Assembly: GCA_029936175.1 (NCBI GenBank)
Contig: JAPYUI010000011.1
Coordinates: 7,783 to 48,441 of the forward strand
Length of the DNA stretch: 40,659 nt
Source of the DNA: Kiritimatiellia bacterium
GTDB taxonomy: Bacteria; Verrucomicrobiota; Kiritimatiellia; SS1-B-03-39; UBA6053
Direction of reading: 5' to 3'
Part shown: in pieces, positions 25,376 to 35,200 of the stretch
Numbering within the stretch: the first letter of the stretch is position 1
Layout: the number at the start of each line of letters is the position of its first letter
Notes under the pieces: model-generated
Databases searched by the model: none
What the model was told of the DNA's origin: nothing
The model's input: only the letters and a program-made list of their open reading frames with translations
Made by a program: the position numbers and the translations under genes

Positions 25376-27862
25376 CTAGCGGAGCACCGATTCCAACTGG
25401 GTGAGGATCTGCTCCCGGGCCCGGGTGGGGGTTCGTTCAAGAATCTTTTGGGCCAGTGCCCGTGCCTCGTCGACCGCGCCGCGCTGGAACAGGATCTTCG
25501 CCTGCAAGGTCATCACCCGGACGTACCCGTTGATCTGCCGGGCCTTGATCCCGGCCGCCATCGTCATGGCTTCTTCGTAGCGTGCCAGTTCGTAGAGAAC
25601 CTGTGCGCGGACCAGGCGCGTTTCGGTTTCCAGCAAGGGGCGCTCAGCGGGGATCCGAGCCGCCTCCAACAGGGTCAAGGCCTCCCGGTACAGGGTAGCC
25701 TGCTGTTCAGCCGGAACGCCCCGGGCGAGCTCGCGCAGGATCTCCGCGTGCAGGACCGGTTTCCAGAAGGCTTCCACCAGGCCGGGTCGATCGAGACAGG
25801 CGAGGACCGGCCCCGCCTGGGTGCCGGTCTTTCCGTTGGTTGCGGCCCACTCGCTCCAGAGAAAGCGATCATGCGGATGCCGCTCCACCGCCTGCTCATA
25901 GGTTTCGTTTATGCGCTGCGACCAGTCCGGCCGGACGAGTGGGTCGGTCTCGAGAAAATAGCGCAGGGCATACAGGCGCGCGAGGTCCCCGTATGGATCG
26001 CTCCGGTACGGGTGTCGCTGGATGGCCTCGCGGAGCATGGCCTCCGCTTGCTCAAGTGCCCGTATTCGATCCGCAGGCTTTTTATGCCGGAGTCCGGAAT
26101 CGATCAGGGAGGTGGCCTGCGCCTGGTAATAGCTCACCCGTTCCGGCCGGAGGGCGATGGCCTTCGCCCGTGTTTCCACCGCGGAGCTGTACCCGGCATC
26201 CGCATCGTATTGATCGGCCTCGCTGGAGAAGAGAAAGGCCTGGAGCGATGGCACATGGACATACCAGGCAAGCGCCAGCGCGAGCAGCGCGGGGATCCCG
26301 ACGCCGATCACCGGGGGGGTGCTGGACGTGGATACACCCGGGCTCAGCGGGATCAAACAGGCGGCCAGGAGCCAGGCGAAAACGCCGGTGCTGGCCACTT
26401 CAAAGGCGGTTTGATTCGCACCGACGTGAGCGAGCAGGGCCACGAGGATGGCACAGACGAGGATAGGGGACTCATCCGCCTTTTTTCCACGCGGTCGGAA
26501 GGCCGTGAAGGCCCATGCGCTGGCCAGCAATGCGAGGAGGCTCACCAGTCCCCAGTAGGGCCACGTGTCATGCAGGCCCAGCCAGACCAGGGCGATGGAC
26601 TGGCCGGTTGCGATGCACGCGACCAGGATCCAGGCTTCTCGCCGGGTATGCATCCATCCCAGGCACCGCAGGGCGGCGGCGACCAGGGCGGCGATCCAGC
26701 CGTGGTACACCAGGGCACCGAGCAGGCCGTGCATGAGGAAACGATCCCAGCTCTCGTTATGCGCCCGGTTGAGCACGCGGATGAAGTTGGCCGCGATGCC
26801 CGCTTCCGGGGGGAGCCAGGGATTGATTACCGCCGGCAGATTCTCCTGGCCCCAGCCAAAGAGGAGGCGTATCCCTGCGCATTCGTCCGTGTAGATTTCG
26901 CTTGCCGCCAGCCGGTCATAGCCATCGACCATGCGCGCGCTCGCATGCCAGAACTGAATCCGCGAATGCATGCTTGCCCCCGCCCGTTCCTTGAAGGCCT
27001 TTCCACCCGCATAGAGCGGCGAGATTCCCGCCGGAAGAAAGAACGCGACCAGGAGGGCGAGGATGCCGAGGCTTGCGCAGGCCCTGCATAGGCCTGCCCG
27101 GCTCGGCATCCTGATCACCAGGGTTGCTGCGATGAATCCCATGGCGATGACCAGGCCGAGGATGGCTCCGCGTCCACGTGCAATAACCAGCAGTGCGAGT
27201 AAGGCGATGCACAGGATGCCGAAGGGCAGGGCCCGGGAGATCCGCGCCCGGTAGGCCAGGGCGAAACCTGCGGCCAGGGGAATCAGCATGACCAGGTAGT
27301 CGCTGAGATAGATCGGATTCCCAAGGGTTCCCCATATATGCCGGATAACCCCCCTCTCGTGGGCCATGGCCTCAACACTGAACACCTGCATGATGCAGAA
27401 GATGCCCATGGGGATCCCGGATGCCAGCAGGCTGTACAGGAGCCGTGTCCGTTGCCGGGTTGTGCGGATGAGGAGGGTCGTGGCGAAAAAGAGTACCACC
27501 AGGCTGAGTTGCGAGATCAACCCGGTGTCCTGGGTCGAAGTTCCCCAGATGGCGGTGGGTCGTGAGCATGCCAGGGCGGCAGAGATACCCTGGCTGATCG
27601 CGAAGGCCACGGCCAGCCAGGCCAGGGGTTCCCGGGACAGTGCCCGGATCGCCGGCGAAGGCCGACGTGCGATTAGGTGTACCAGGCCCGCGAGGAGAAA
27701 AAAGCCGGCGAAGGTCTTGATCAGCGCCCACTTGATCAACTCGAAGGAAATGGTCGTCCCCCTGAGGTAAACCAGCGGTGCGCCAAAGGCCAGGAGGTAA
27801 AGGACCCCGCGCAGAAGGTCCCCGCTGCTCAGGCCCGATTCGCTGGATTGCCGCTCTGCCAT
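25376..27862 (-). CDS. O-antigen ligase/Wzy-type polytopic membrane protein with C-terminal TPR-like region
   Basis: N-terminal ~12 TM segments with 'GNPIYLSDYLVMLIPLAAGFALA' and 'FIRVLNRAHNESWDRFLMHGLLGALVYHGWI'; C-terminal helical repeats. Likely start is ATG 27862 (MAERQSS) preceded by AAGGGA; the ORF track uses a TTG at 27877. Confidence 0.8.
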   Translation of the reverse strand: MAERQSSESGLSSGDLLRGVLYLLAFGAPLVYLRGTTISFELIKWALIKTFAGFFLLAGLVHLIARRPSPAIRALSREPLAWLAVAFAISQGISAALACSRPTAIWGTSTQDTGLISQLSLVVLFFATTLLIRTTRQRTRLLYSLLASGIPMGIFCIMQVFSVEAMAHERGVIRHIWGTLGNPIYLSDYLVMLIPLAAGFALAYRARISRALPFGILCIALLALLVIARGRGAILGLVIAMGFIAATLVIRMPSRAGLCRACASLGILALLVAFFLPAGISPLYAGGKAFKERAGASMHSRIQFWHASARMVDGYDRLAASEIYTDECAGIRLLFGWGQENLPAVINPWLPPEAGIAANFIRVLNRAHNESWDRFLMHGLLGALVYHGWIAALVAAALRCLGWMHTRREAWILVACIATGQSIALVWLGLHDTWPYWGLVSLLALLASAWAFTAFRPRGKKADESPILVCAILVALLAHVGANQTAFEVASTGVFAWLLAACLIPLSPGVSTSSTPPVIGVGIPALLALALAWYVHVPSLQAFLFSSEADQYDADAGYSSAVETRAKAIALRPERVSYYQAQATSLIDSGLRHKKPADRIRALEQAEAMLREAIQRHPYRSDPYGDLARLYALRYFLETDPLVRPDWSQRINETYEQAVERHPHDRFLWSEWAATNGKTGTQAGPVLACLDRPGLVEAFWKPVLHAEILRELARGVPAEQQATLYREALTLLEAARIPAERPLLETETRLVRAQVLYELARYEEAMTMAAGIKARQINGYVRVMTLQAKILFQRGAVDEARALAQKILERTPTRAREQILTQLESVLR

Positions 27863-28091
27863 TCCCTTGTCTAGCAAATCCTGATCCCAATCCTAAATCT
27901 AATCGACCTCCAAGCCGTGCCTGCCGGTGTCGGTGCTTGCCACCGGGCGGTCCCTGCCATGCAGGATCGACAAGCGGGGCAAGCCATGCGTCGTACTGTT
28001 GCGTCGTGCGTCCTTAGGCATTGCCCCGGCAGGGTCATTCTGATACCCTGCGCCTGTCCATGCCCAGATTTATTTCCACCCGCCTGCGTTC

Positions 28092-29819
28092 ATGAAACCC
28101 GGTAAGATTTTCATCCTCGGCCTCGGGTTGCTGGTCCTCTACGTCCTCGTCATCAACCTGCTCAGGCCGAGCGCGGAAACCCTCTACACATCGCTCGGCA
28201 TCCTGCTCGCGGGCACTGCGGTTCTTCGCGCCTTTACGCTCCCGGAGAGAAAACGCCCGGTACTGGCTCCGCTCCTCGCGTCCATGATTCCGGTCATGTT
28301 CATCTGGGCCTTCAACCCGGGCCAGACCAACCCTCGCCTGGCGTTCTATACCCTGCTGGTTGTCGTGGCCGGTGTGATTTTGGTCCACGGCTTGATGTGG
28401 TTTATTTTTCGTAAATCGGACCGGGCTATCCTCGCAACCGCCGTTGTGGCACTGACCTTTTTTACCTATGGCCATGCTTTTGAGTTCTTGTGGCAGCACA
28501 AGGTCGTATGGACCCAATGGAAGTTGAATCTTTTGCTCGGAGTCGGCTACGGCGGCCTTTCCGTTGCCTTCCTCGCCTGGATGTTGCGCACGAAGAGAAA
28601 CCTGCTTCCGGCCCTGATGCTGGTTCTGACCATTTCCGCGTTCATGGTGGTCTTCTCTGCCTTCAAGATGACAAGCCACGACACGTCCGCGACTTCGGTG
28701 AAGAGGGATCGTACGGGTTCAACCACCATCAGCGAAGCCGCCGGGGTATTCCCCGCGGGGGAACCGATCGAAGCGATCCTCGAGGACCGGGCGGATATGC
28801 CCGATATCTACTACATTATTCCGGATGCCTATGTGGGGGAAACGATCCTCCGGGATATATTTTCACACGAAAACAAGCCCTTCCTTGACTGGCTCAGGTC
28901 CAAGGGCTTCTACATCGCGGACCGGTCAACCTCGAACTATCCGATGACCTTCCTGTCCCTCGCGTCTTCACTCAACATGGTTTATCTCGACGACGTTATG
29001 AAGGAAGCCGGGCAAATGGGCACCTCGCGCAACCTGATCGCCCACGTTACCGCGAACAACTGGGTGGGGCGGCATCTCCGGAGTAAAGGGTATCGCTATA
29101 CCCAGATCATGACGATGGCAAATGCCACCAGTACGAGCGCGATTACCGACATGGAATTTGCGTACGTTCCCTATTGGCGGCGCAACCAATTCAACAACGT
29201 GTTCATGCAGACCACGGTGTTGCGTTCCCTGGTGCCGAGTGTTTCCGGTTCGCATATCTACTCCTTCGATACGCTTGAACGGGTTGCGGAGATCGACGGC
29301 CCAACCTTCCTCCTAGCCCATTTTATTCTTCCGCATCCGCCTTATGTCTTCGACCGGAACGGTGAAGTCATGAACAATATCCCGCTTTCGCTGCACTGGG
29401 ACCGGGCGGAGCGCAGCAAACTTGGCAACGGTTACCTGGACCAGTTGATCTATTTCAACACCCGGATTAAGCAATCCATCGAGGGAATTCTCACCAAGTC
29501 AAAGGTTCCGCCCATCATTATCATTCAGGCCGATCACGGCTGGGTGAATAGTGGACGCCCGGATGTACCGGTCAGCGATGAGGTCGCCTGGACGCCGCAT
29601 ATCAAGGAGCGATTCTCGATCTTGAATGCCTACCTGGTGCCTCCGAAAATACGCGAACGCCTGTACCCGTCAATCACTCCCGTGAATACGTTCCGCATTG
29701 TCCTCTCTGAACTGTTTGATGAAGACCTGCCCCTGCTCCCGGACGAGAACTACTTCTGCCCGGAAGAGAAGCAGCCGTATAACGTAACCAATGTCACCCA
29801 TATCGCACAGGAACGATAG
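28092..29819 (+). CDS. Sulfatase-fold (alkaline phosphatase superfamily) membrane hydrolase/transferase
   Basis: N-terminal TM helices, 'DMPDIYYIIPDAYVGETILRDIF', 'SNYPMTFLSLASSLNMVYLDD', 'FLLAHFILPHPPYVFDRNG', 'PIIIIQADHGWV'. No sulfatase C/S-x-P-x-R motif. Confidence 0.75.
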   Translation: MKPGKIFILGLGLLVLYVLVINLLRPSAETLYTSLGILLAGTAVLRAFTLPERKRPVLAPLLASMIPVMFIWAFNPGQTNPRLAFYTLLVVVAGVILVHGLMWFIFRKSDRAILATAVVALTFFTYGHAFEFLWQHKVVWTQWKLNLLLGVGYGGLSVAFLAWMLRTKRNLLPALMLVLTISAFMVVFSAFKMTSHDTSATSVKRDRTGSTTISEAAGVFPAGEPIEAILEDRADMPDIYYIIPDAYVGETILRDIFSHENKPFLDWLRSKGFYIADRSTSNYPMTFLSLASSLNMVYLDDVMKEAGQMGTSRNLIAHVTANNWVGRHLRSKGYRYTQIMTMANATSTSAITDMEFAYVPYWRRNQFNNVFMQTTVLRSLVPSVSGSHIYSFDTLERVAEIDGPTFLLAHFILPHPPYVFDRNGEVMNNIPLSLHWDRAERSKLGNGYLDQLIYFNTRIKQSIEGILTKSKVPPIIIIQADHGWVNSGRPDVPVSDEVAWTPHIKERFSILNAYLVPPKIRERLYPSITPVNTFRIVLSELFDEDLPLLPDENYFCPEEKQPYNVTNVTHIAQER

Positions 29820-29965
29820 CGGTTGGCCTGAACGGCTCCTCCCAACTTCCCGCAGGCCCAGCGGGCTTCGAATTAGGCTTGTCCGGGGCCATGGACCCTG
29901 CATGATCTCCGGGACAGGAATGGTGTCAAACAATGGCGGAGTCTCGCCCGTATAGTATAGCGACC

Positions 29966-32263
29966 ATGAAGCGGATGTTCTTCAACCTGGCCCTCGTGGC
30001 CGGCTACGCGATCCCGGTTATCCCCGGGTGGGCCGATAACTATGCCATTGTCTACGATGATGCATCGATCCAGACCGGGGAGGCGATCCACAACAGCTAC
30101 GCCTGGTCCCACCTGACCAATGCCACGACCATCGGTGAGGTGCCCCTCCTACAGGATAGCAAGGCCATCCGGTATATCCGCGAATACCATCGGGATGTCC
30201 AGTTGATCGGCCCCTATGTCCGCATGGCTAACGGGGATGTCCTCCCCGGGGTCCCCGCGGGCCTGTTGCCCGCCGATGAGGAACGCGGCCTCGACAAGCG
30301 TCTCCAGGTCCAGGTGTCTCCACCCTGCATGGGATTTAATGCCAATGACCGGGCTGTTTCGGTGCGTACCGATCGCGTGGCGGCAATCGTGTCCGACCCA
30401 TCCAAGGAGGCGAATCTCGCCCCGGGCACCCTTGAACTCAAGGACGGGACGCAGATCACGGTGAAATCCCTGCGCTGGGGCGAGGATGGGCTGAAGCTGC
30501 TTACCGCGGAGGGCGTCAAGCGCGTGAGCTATGCTGCGCTTGACTGTTACAAGGCGCGCAAGGTCGATACCTGGACGGCCCTGCAGGAGGACGCATCCGT
30601 GACCAGCCCGGATCCCCATGACAGGTTGGTGCAGATTCGCCTGGTCAACGGGGCCGTGCTCACCGCTAAGCGCATGCTGCTTATCGAGGTCGATCGGAAC
30701 GTTATCGGTATTCAGCCCGCCTGGGCCTACTCAGGGATTCGCTTCGACACGCGGCAGCACGTCGTGAGCCGAACCTATCGTGCGCTAAACGAGGTCCCGT
30801 TATCCCTTTTTCCCGTGACCTCGCTGAAGCAACAAAGTGCCACGGGTTTTCAATGGTCATGGTCCCGGGACCGCAATCTCCGCGGCGACGAACTGGGCTG
30901 CAATGAACTGCGCGCCGGTTATGGCCTGGCCACGCATTCCTACTCCGAGCTGGCGGTCGAGTTGCCGCCGGATGCCCACCGGTTTACCTCCTGGGTTGGA
31001 ATCGACCGCGCGGTGGGGAAGGGGGGCTGTGTGGAGTGCGCTGTTTACGGCGACGAAAAGGGCGGTACGCCCCTCTGGCAAAGTGGATTTATTCGCGGAG
31101 GTGAAGATCCCCTGTGCATTCCGCCCATCGATGTCTCGTCCTTTAAGCGACTGGTTTTCGTCACGGACTTCGGCCAGGACGGGCGACCCGAAGGTGCGGA
31201 TCCACTGGACATTCGCGATGAACTCGACTGGCTGAATCCAACCATCATCTTGAAGCGGGTACCCAAGGTCGAGACGCCGAAGCGGTATGCGCGGATTTAC
31301 GAACAACTGCTGGAATGGCAGGGTGCGGAGGCCTGGTCGAAAGAGACCCTGACCGGTCCCTGCGTCCTGCGCTGGTGGAGGCTCTACAGTGAAGGGCTTT
31401 ACCTGGATATCCAGGAGGAGTTTCGACTCAAGCGCACCCTGACTGTCAGCCCGACCAATGCCTGGCTCCATGTCCGGGCCACCCGTGCCCGGCAGGGCGT
31501 GGGCGGCCACGTCATCTCCCTGCATGTGAACGGCCGACTCCACGAACCCCGTGGTTGGATTGCCAGGGAGAACAACGTGTTTGTGCGGAAATGGTTAAAC
31601 CTGGAGACCCAGACCAAGACCGCTGGATCCCTGGGCGCCATGGATTGGGACCTGGGGCGCTATCTCGGCCAGGAAGTCACGCTAGAATTGGTGCTGCAAC
31701 CGGCAAAAAAACCGGGCGTTCCCCTGCCTTACCTGGTGCTTGAGAATATCCAGTTCCGCCCCGCGATTTATGCCGTCAACGATGCATATGTCGCACCGGT
31801 GATTCCCGAGATCAACCTGGAATCCATTCCGCCACAGGCGACCGAGCTCGTCATGGAGGGGGCAACATTGCAGGCGGGGAAAGACGTCACGGGCCAGCCA
31901 CTCCAGGTATACCATTTTCCCTATGCCACGGGCCTCGGCGTACCCGCGGGAAGCAGCCTGAGCTATACCCTCGATCCCGCCTGGAAACGGTTTGTCGCGG
32001 TTGTCGGCTATACCGGTATCAACTGGAAAGAGGTTGGACCCTATCAAGTATTCTTTGATGACGAATCGAGCTGGGTGAGCTCCTCTCCCATTCGCTTCGG
32101 TTGGTGGAGTCGCGGTACCCAGGTTGATATCCCCATCCCGCCCGGCAGCAAAACCATGACGCTCAAGATCGCCCCCGGCGAAGCCCATGGTGCCTGGGCC
32201 CAATCGGGCTTCATGACCCAGGCGAAGCCGCCAGCAGCAGGAGACCCTTTATCCGAACCCTGA
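29966..32263 (+). CDS. Secreted protein with two NPCBM-like domains
   Basis: Signal peptide 'MKRMFFNLALVAGYAIPVIPGWA' from ATG 29966 (ORF opens at 29933). NPCBM-like 'FTSWVGIDRAVGKGGCVECAVYGDEKGGTPLWQSGFIRGGEDPLCIPPIDVSSFKRLVFVTDFGQD' and a second at the C-terminus 'KRFVAVVGYTGINWKEVGPYQVFFDDESSWVSSSPIRFGWWSRGTQVDIPIPPGSKTMTLKI'. Confidence 0.75.
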   Translation: MKRMFFNLALVAGYAIPVIPGWADNYAIVYDDASIQTGEAIHNSYAWSHLTNATTIGEVPLLQDSKAIRYIREYHRDVQLIGPYVRMANGDVLPGVPAGLLPADEERGLDKRLQVQVSPPCMGFNANDRAVSVRTDRVAAIVSDPSKEANLAPGTLELKDGTQITVKSLRWGEDGLKLLTAEGVKRVSYAALDCYKARKVDTWTALQEDASVTSPDPHDRLVQIRLVNGAVLTAKRMLLIEVDRNVIGIQPAWAYSGIRFDTRQHVVSRTYRALNEVPLSLFPVTSLKQQSATGFQWSWSRDRNLRGDELGCNELRAGYGLATHSYSELAVELPPDAHRFTSWVGIDRAVGKGGCVECAVYGDEKGGTPLWQSGFIRGGEDPLCIPPIDVSSFKRLVFVTDFGQDGRPEGADPLDIRDELDWLNPTIILKRVPKVETPKRYARIYEQLLEWQGAEAWSKETLTGPCVLRWWRLYSEGLYLDIQEEFRLKRTLTVSPTNAWLHVRATRARQGVGGHVISLHVNGRLHEPRGWIARENNVFVRKWLNLETQTKTAGSLGAMDWDLGRYLGQEVTLELVLQPAKKPGVPLPYLVLENIQFRPAIYAVNDAYVAPVIPEINLESIPPQATELVMEGATLQAGKDVTGQPLQVYHFPYATGLGVPAGSSLSYTLDPAWKRFVAVVGYTGINWKEVGPYQVFFDDESSWVSSSPIRFGWWSRGTQVDIPIPPGSKTMTLKIAPGEAHGAWAQSGFMTQAKPPAAGDPLSEP

Positions 32264-35200
32264 TCCAACGCGGAGTCCACCCGTGTGGATGCCTGCTTCT
32301 CGTATCGTGCCTTGGCCTGCTCCCGATCGGTCCCACCGCGGACGCTGCCGAAGACTGGCACATATACGACGATCCCGGTCTCCGTGGAGATTTTCGCTGG
32401 ATGACCGACTTCCGGGAGCTCGCCAAGCCCCTCAGCCCGGAATCCACGTTCAAGGTCCAGGCCGAGCAAGGCTATATTGATCTCAAGGGGACTTTTCAAC
32501 TGCCTCCACTGGAGGATGGTCGCGCCTTCCGCCTCCGCCAGGCGGAGGTGAATGCCTCGGTCCTGCGCATTACCTTTGAGACCGCAGAAGGACCCTACCG
32601 GCTGGAGCTCGACCGGGCGTCCGGGTTAACCCTGGGCCTTTACAAGGACGGCCAACGCCTGGTGGATGATCAATCCCGTTGGTACGCCTACCGCGATGGA
32701 GTGCTCGACATACGTTACGTGGATTCGGAACTGAGCATTGCCCGTGGCACACAGACCCTCTGGTCCTTTCCGCTGGCCGCCGCGCCGACGAATACCCTGC
32801 TCGAGATAGCGGGCCGGCTCCAGCTCTTTCAGCACACGAGCCTGCCCGACATCGAGCCCTGGCAGGATCCCTATGGCATCGGCGAACTGCGAAGCGCCGA
32901 CAGCCTCGACTGGAAACGCCCGGCTGCGCACCGCTACAAGCCGCCAGACGATGGCAGCAGGCTGGAATTGCTTCCAGACGGCTCCGTTTCGCTCCTCAAC
33001 CCAGCGGGAAAGGATCACCGGTATGCCAGCGCGACCTATCATAGCCGTGGACCCTGCGTGATCACCTGCCGGGTGGATGACTGCTCGCATGCATCCGGGA
33101 TTGGTTTCTCCCTTTACGACCGCAACCAGCGGACCACCTACTTCGCGAAAAAAGGCGAACGCTTTGTTCTTTGCCGGGATCCCTTTAATGCCGGTGATGT
33201 CGGGAACTACGAAAAGCGTGGCTTTGTCTACACGGCTCCGTTTTACCTCCGCACCATCTACGGGTTGGATTTCATCGATTTCGAAGCCAGTCCGGACGGC
33301 GTACACTGGTCCATATACGACCGCATACAGCTCACCCAGCAGCACACCATGCCCCTGCATGTGCTCGAGTTGCAGCTCGCCGGTCGAAGCGAAGGACAAT
33401 CCCAGCATGTTCGATTGAGCCATGCGCACCTGCACCAGCAGCCCCTGTTTGAGGAGCAGGCTGACTGGATGCAGAATGCCAACCGGGCCCTGATCAATGG
33501 TTGGGGCCCAGCTTCGCTCAAGCAGAACGCCTCGATCGACTATCTGTTGCGTGCGCTTGGGGACCCGGAAAACATCGCCCGGACTTTCGCTGATACGCAG
33601 GATGCCATCCCTTTCATGCGCCCGTACCGCCGGGGGGGACAACCGCGTTCGGTCGACTTCGAAGCGGCCATGCGTTGGCATGGCCGGAACATGATCGCGA
33701 CCAGCGAATTTGACACCCTTGAGCAAAGTCTGGATACTTGGTACCGGCAGGGATACGAAACGAAGCGGCATCAGAGCTCTGCGGACCGCTACGGTCCACC
33801 GGCCCTTGTGCGCGAGGCCTTGTTCAGGGCATGGAAAGCGAAAGACTGGGCCAAGCTCCGCGTCCAGGCCTTGAAATATAACTGGCTGGCCAGTCCCAGT
33901 CGTGAAAACTTGCTTGCGGTCTGGATGCTCGACCAGGCTGAAGCCCATCTCGATGATGTCCCGAACGCGGAGGAAGGGACCTCGACCAAGCGTCGGCACT
34001 GGCCGCATCCCCTGCGGATCAGCCCGGATCGCGCGACGGTCAACTTGCTGGGTGAAATGCTGGCCGCCCTGGAGGATAACGATCCGGAGCAAGCTTGCAA
34101 GGTGCTCGTGCGCGGGGAACTTTCCGGAAGCCTGGTGGGTACCGAACACGATGCAAACCTTTACAAGCCTTCCGGTATCGTGGTGAAGGAGATCCTTGAG
34201 TCACACCCCGATATGCGACAAATCCTGGTCGATCAATTCAATGCCGTCGGGATGATTCGCGTCGGGCGGGCGAGTGCTGCCGGGGATGCTGCGGAGTTGG
34301 AACGCCTCGCCGATCAATTCGCGGGTACGCAAGCGGCCCGGAAAGCCCTGGCCTTGCTCGGTGACCGCGATTTAAGCATGGGGAACTTTGAAGGAGCGAT
34401 TCATCGCTTCGAAACCTTGATGCCCTACCTGGATGGGGAGGCGAAAGTCCAGCTTCGCGCCAAGCGCAACCTGGCCCTCGCGCTGGGTGGCCACCGACCC
34501 AAGGACGCAATCGCTGTCGCGGTTCAACTGGAAGATCGCTTGTTCAGCGCACCGGAATTCGCCGCACTGGTCGACTCCTGTCTCGTTGAATCCAGCGATG
34601 AAGGCCCGGTCGAACAGCTTGTGGTGAAGCCGCTGGAGCGGGGTACCTCCGTTTCGCTACAGCCCTTTATCACCAATCTCCTGCTCGCGGTTGAGCACCC
34701 GATCGCCTCGGTACAACAAGGATCCATCCTCGCCTTGCAGCAGGACCAGCTCCTGCAGGTTGTCGACCTTGCCCAGGGAGTTGTGAAGTATACCCACGGT
34801 GTGCCCCTGGACAAGCGCGCTACCCGGGCAGAAAATTTTCGACCGCTGTTCCAGGGCGGGCGCTTACTCGTGGTAAAAAGGGACAATAAGACCTATGTCC
34901 TTCAATGCCTGAATGTGTCGGATTACGCTCCCGTCTGGGAGCACCGCTTCACCGAAACCCTCACCAGTGACCCGGTGGTCATGGCTGGCCGACTGTACGT
35001 GGCGACGCGCTCTGCAAATGAATTACTGCACCTGCATCGTCTCAACTGGAATACCGGAAGACCGGAGGCGCGCACCCTGCTCATGCGGTACCCGCGTCCG
35101 GACAAATATCCTGAAATTATCCGGCCGCAGGTGGTCGGGACCCGCTTGATCCTGCCGATTCGTGGCGCGCTCATGGCCTGCGATGCCTGGGGTAATTTCC

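Noticed and set aside
25448-27091. 547-aa plus-strand ORF opposite the O-antigen-ligase-like gene
   Set aside because: Antisense shadow of a clear membrane-protein ORF; Gly/Arg/Gln/Asp-rich with no motif.
32626-34149. 507-aa minus-strand ORF opposite the beta-propeller-like gene
   Set aside because: No domain motif; opposite strand has continuous coding with signal peptide and propeller-like repeats.
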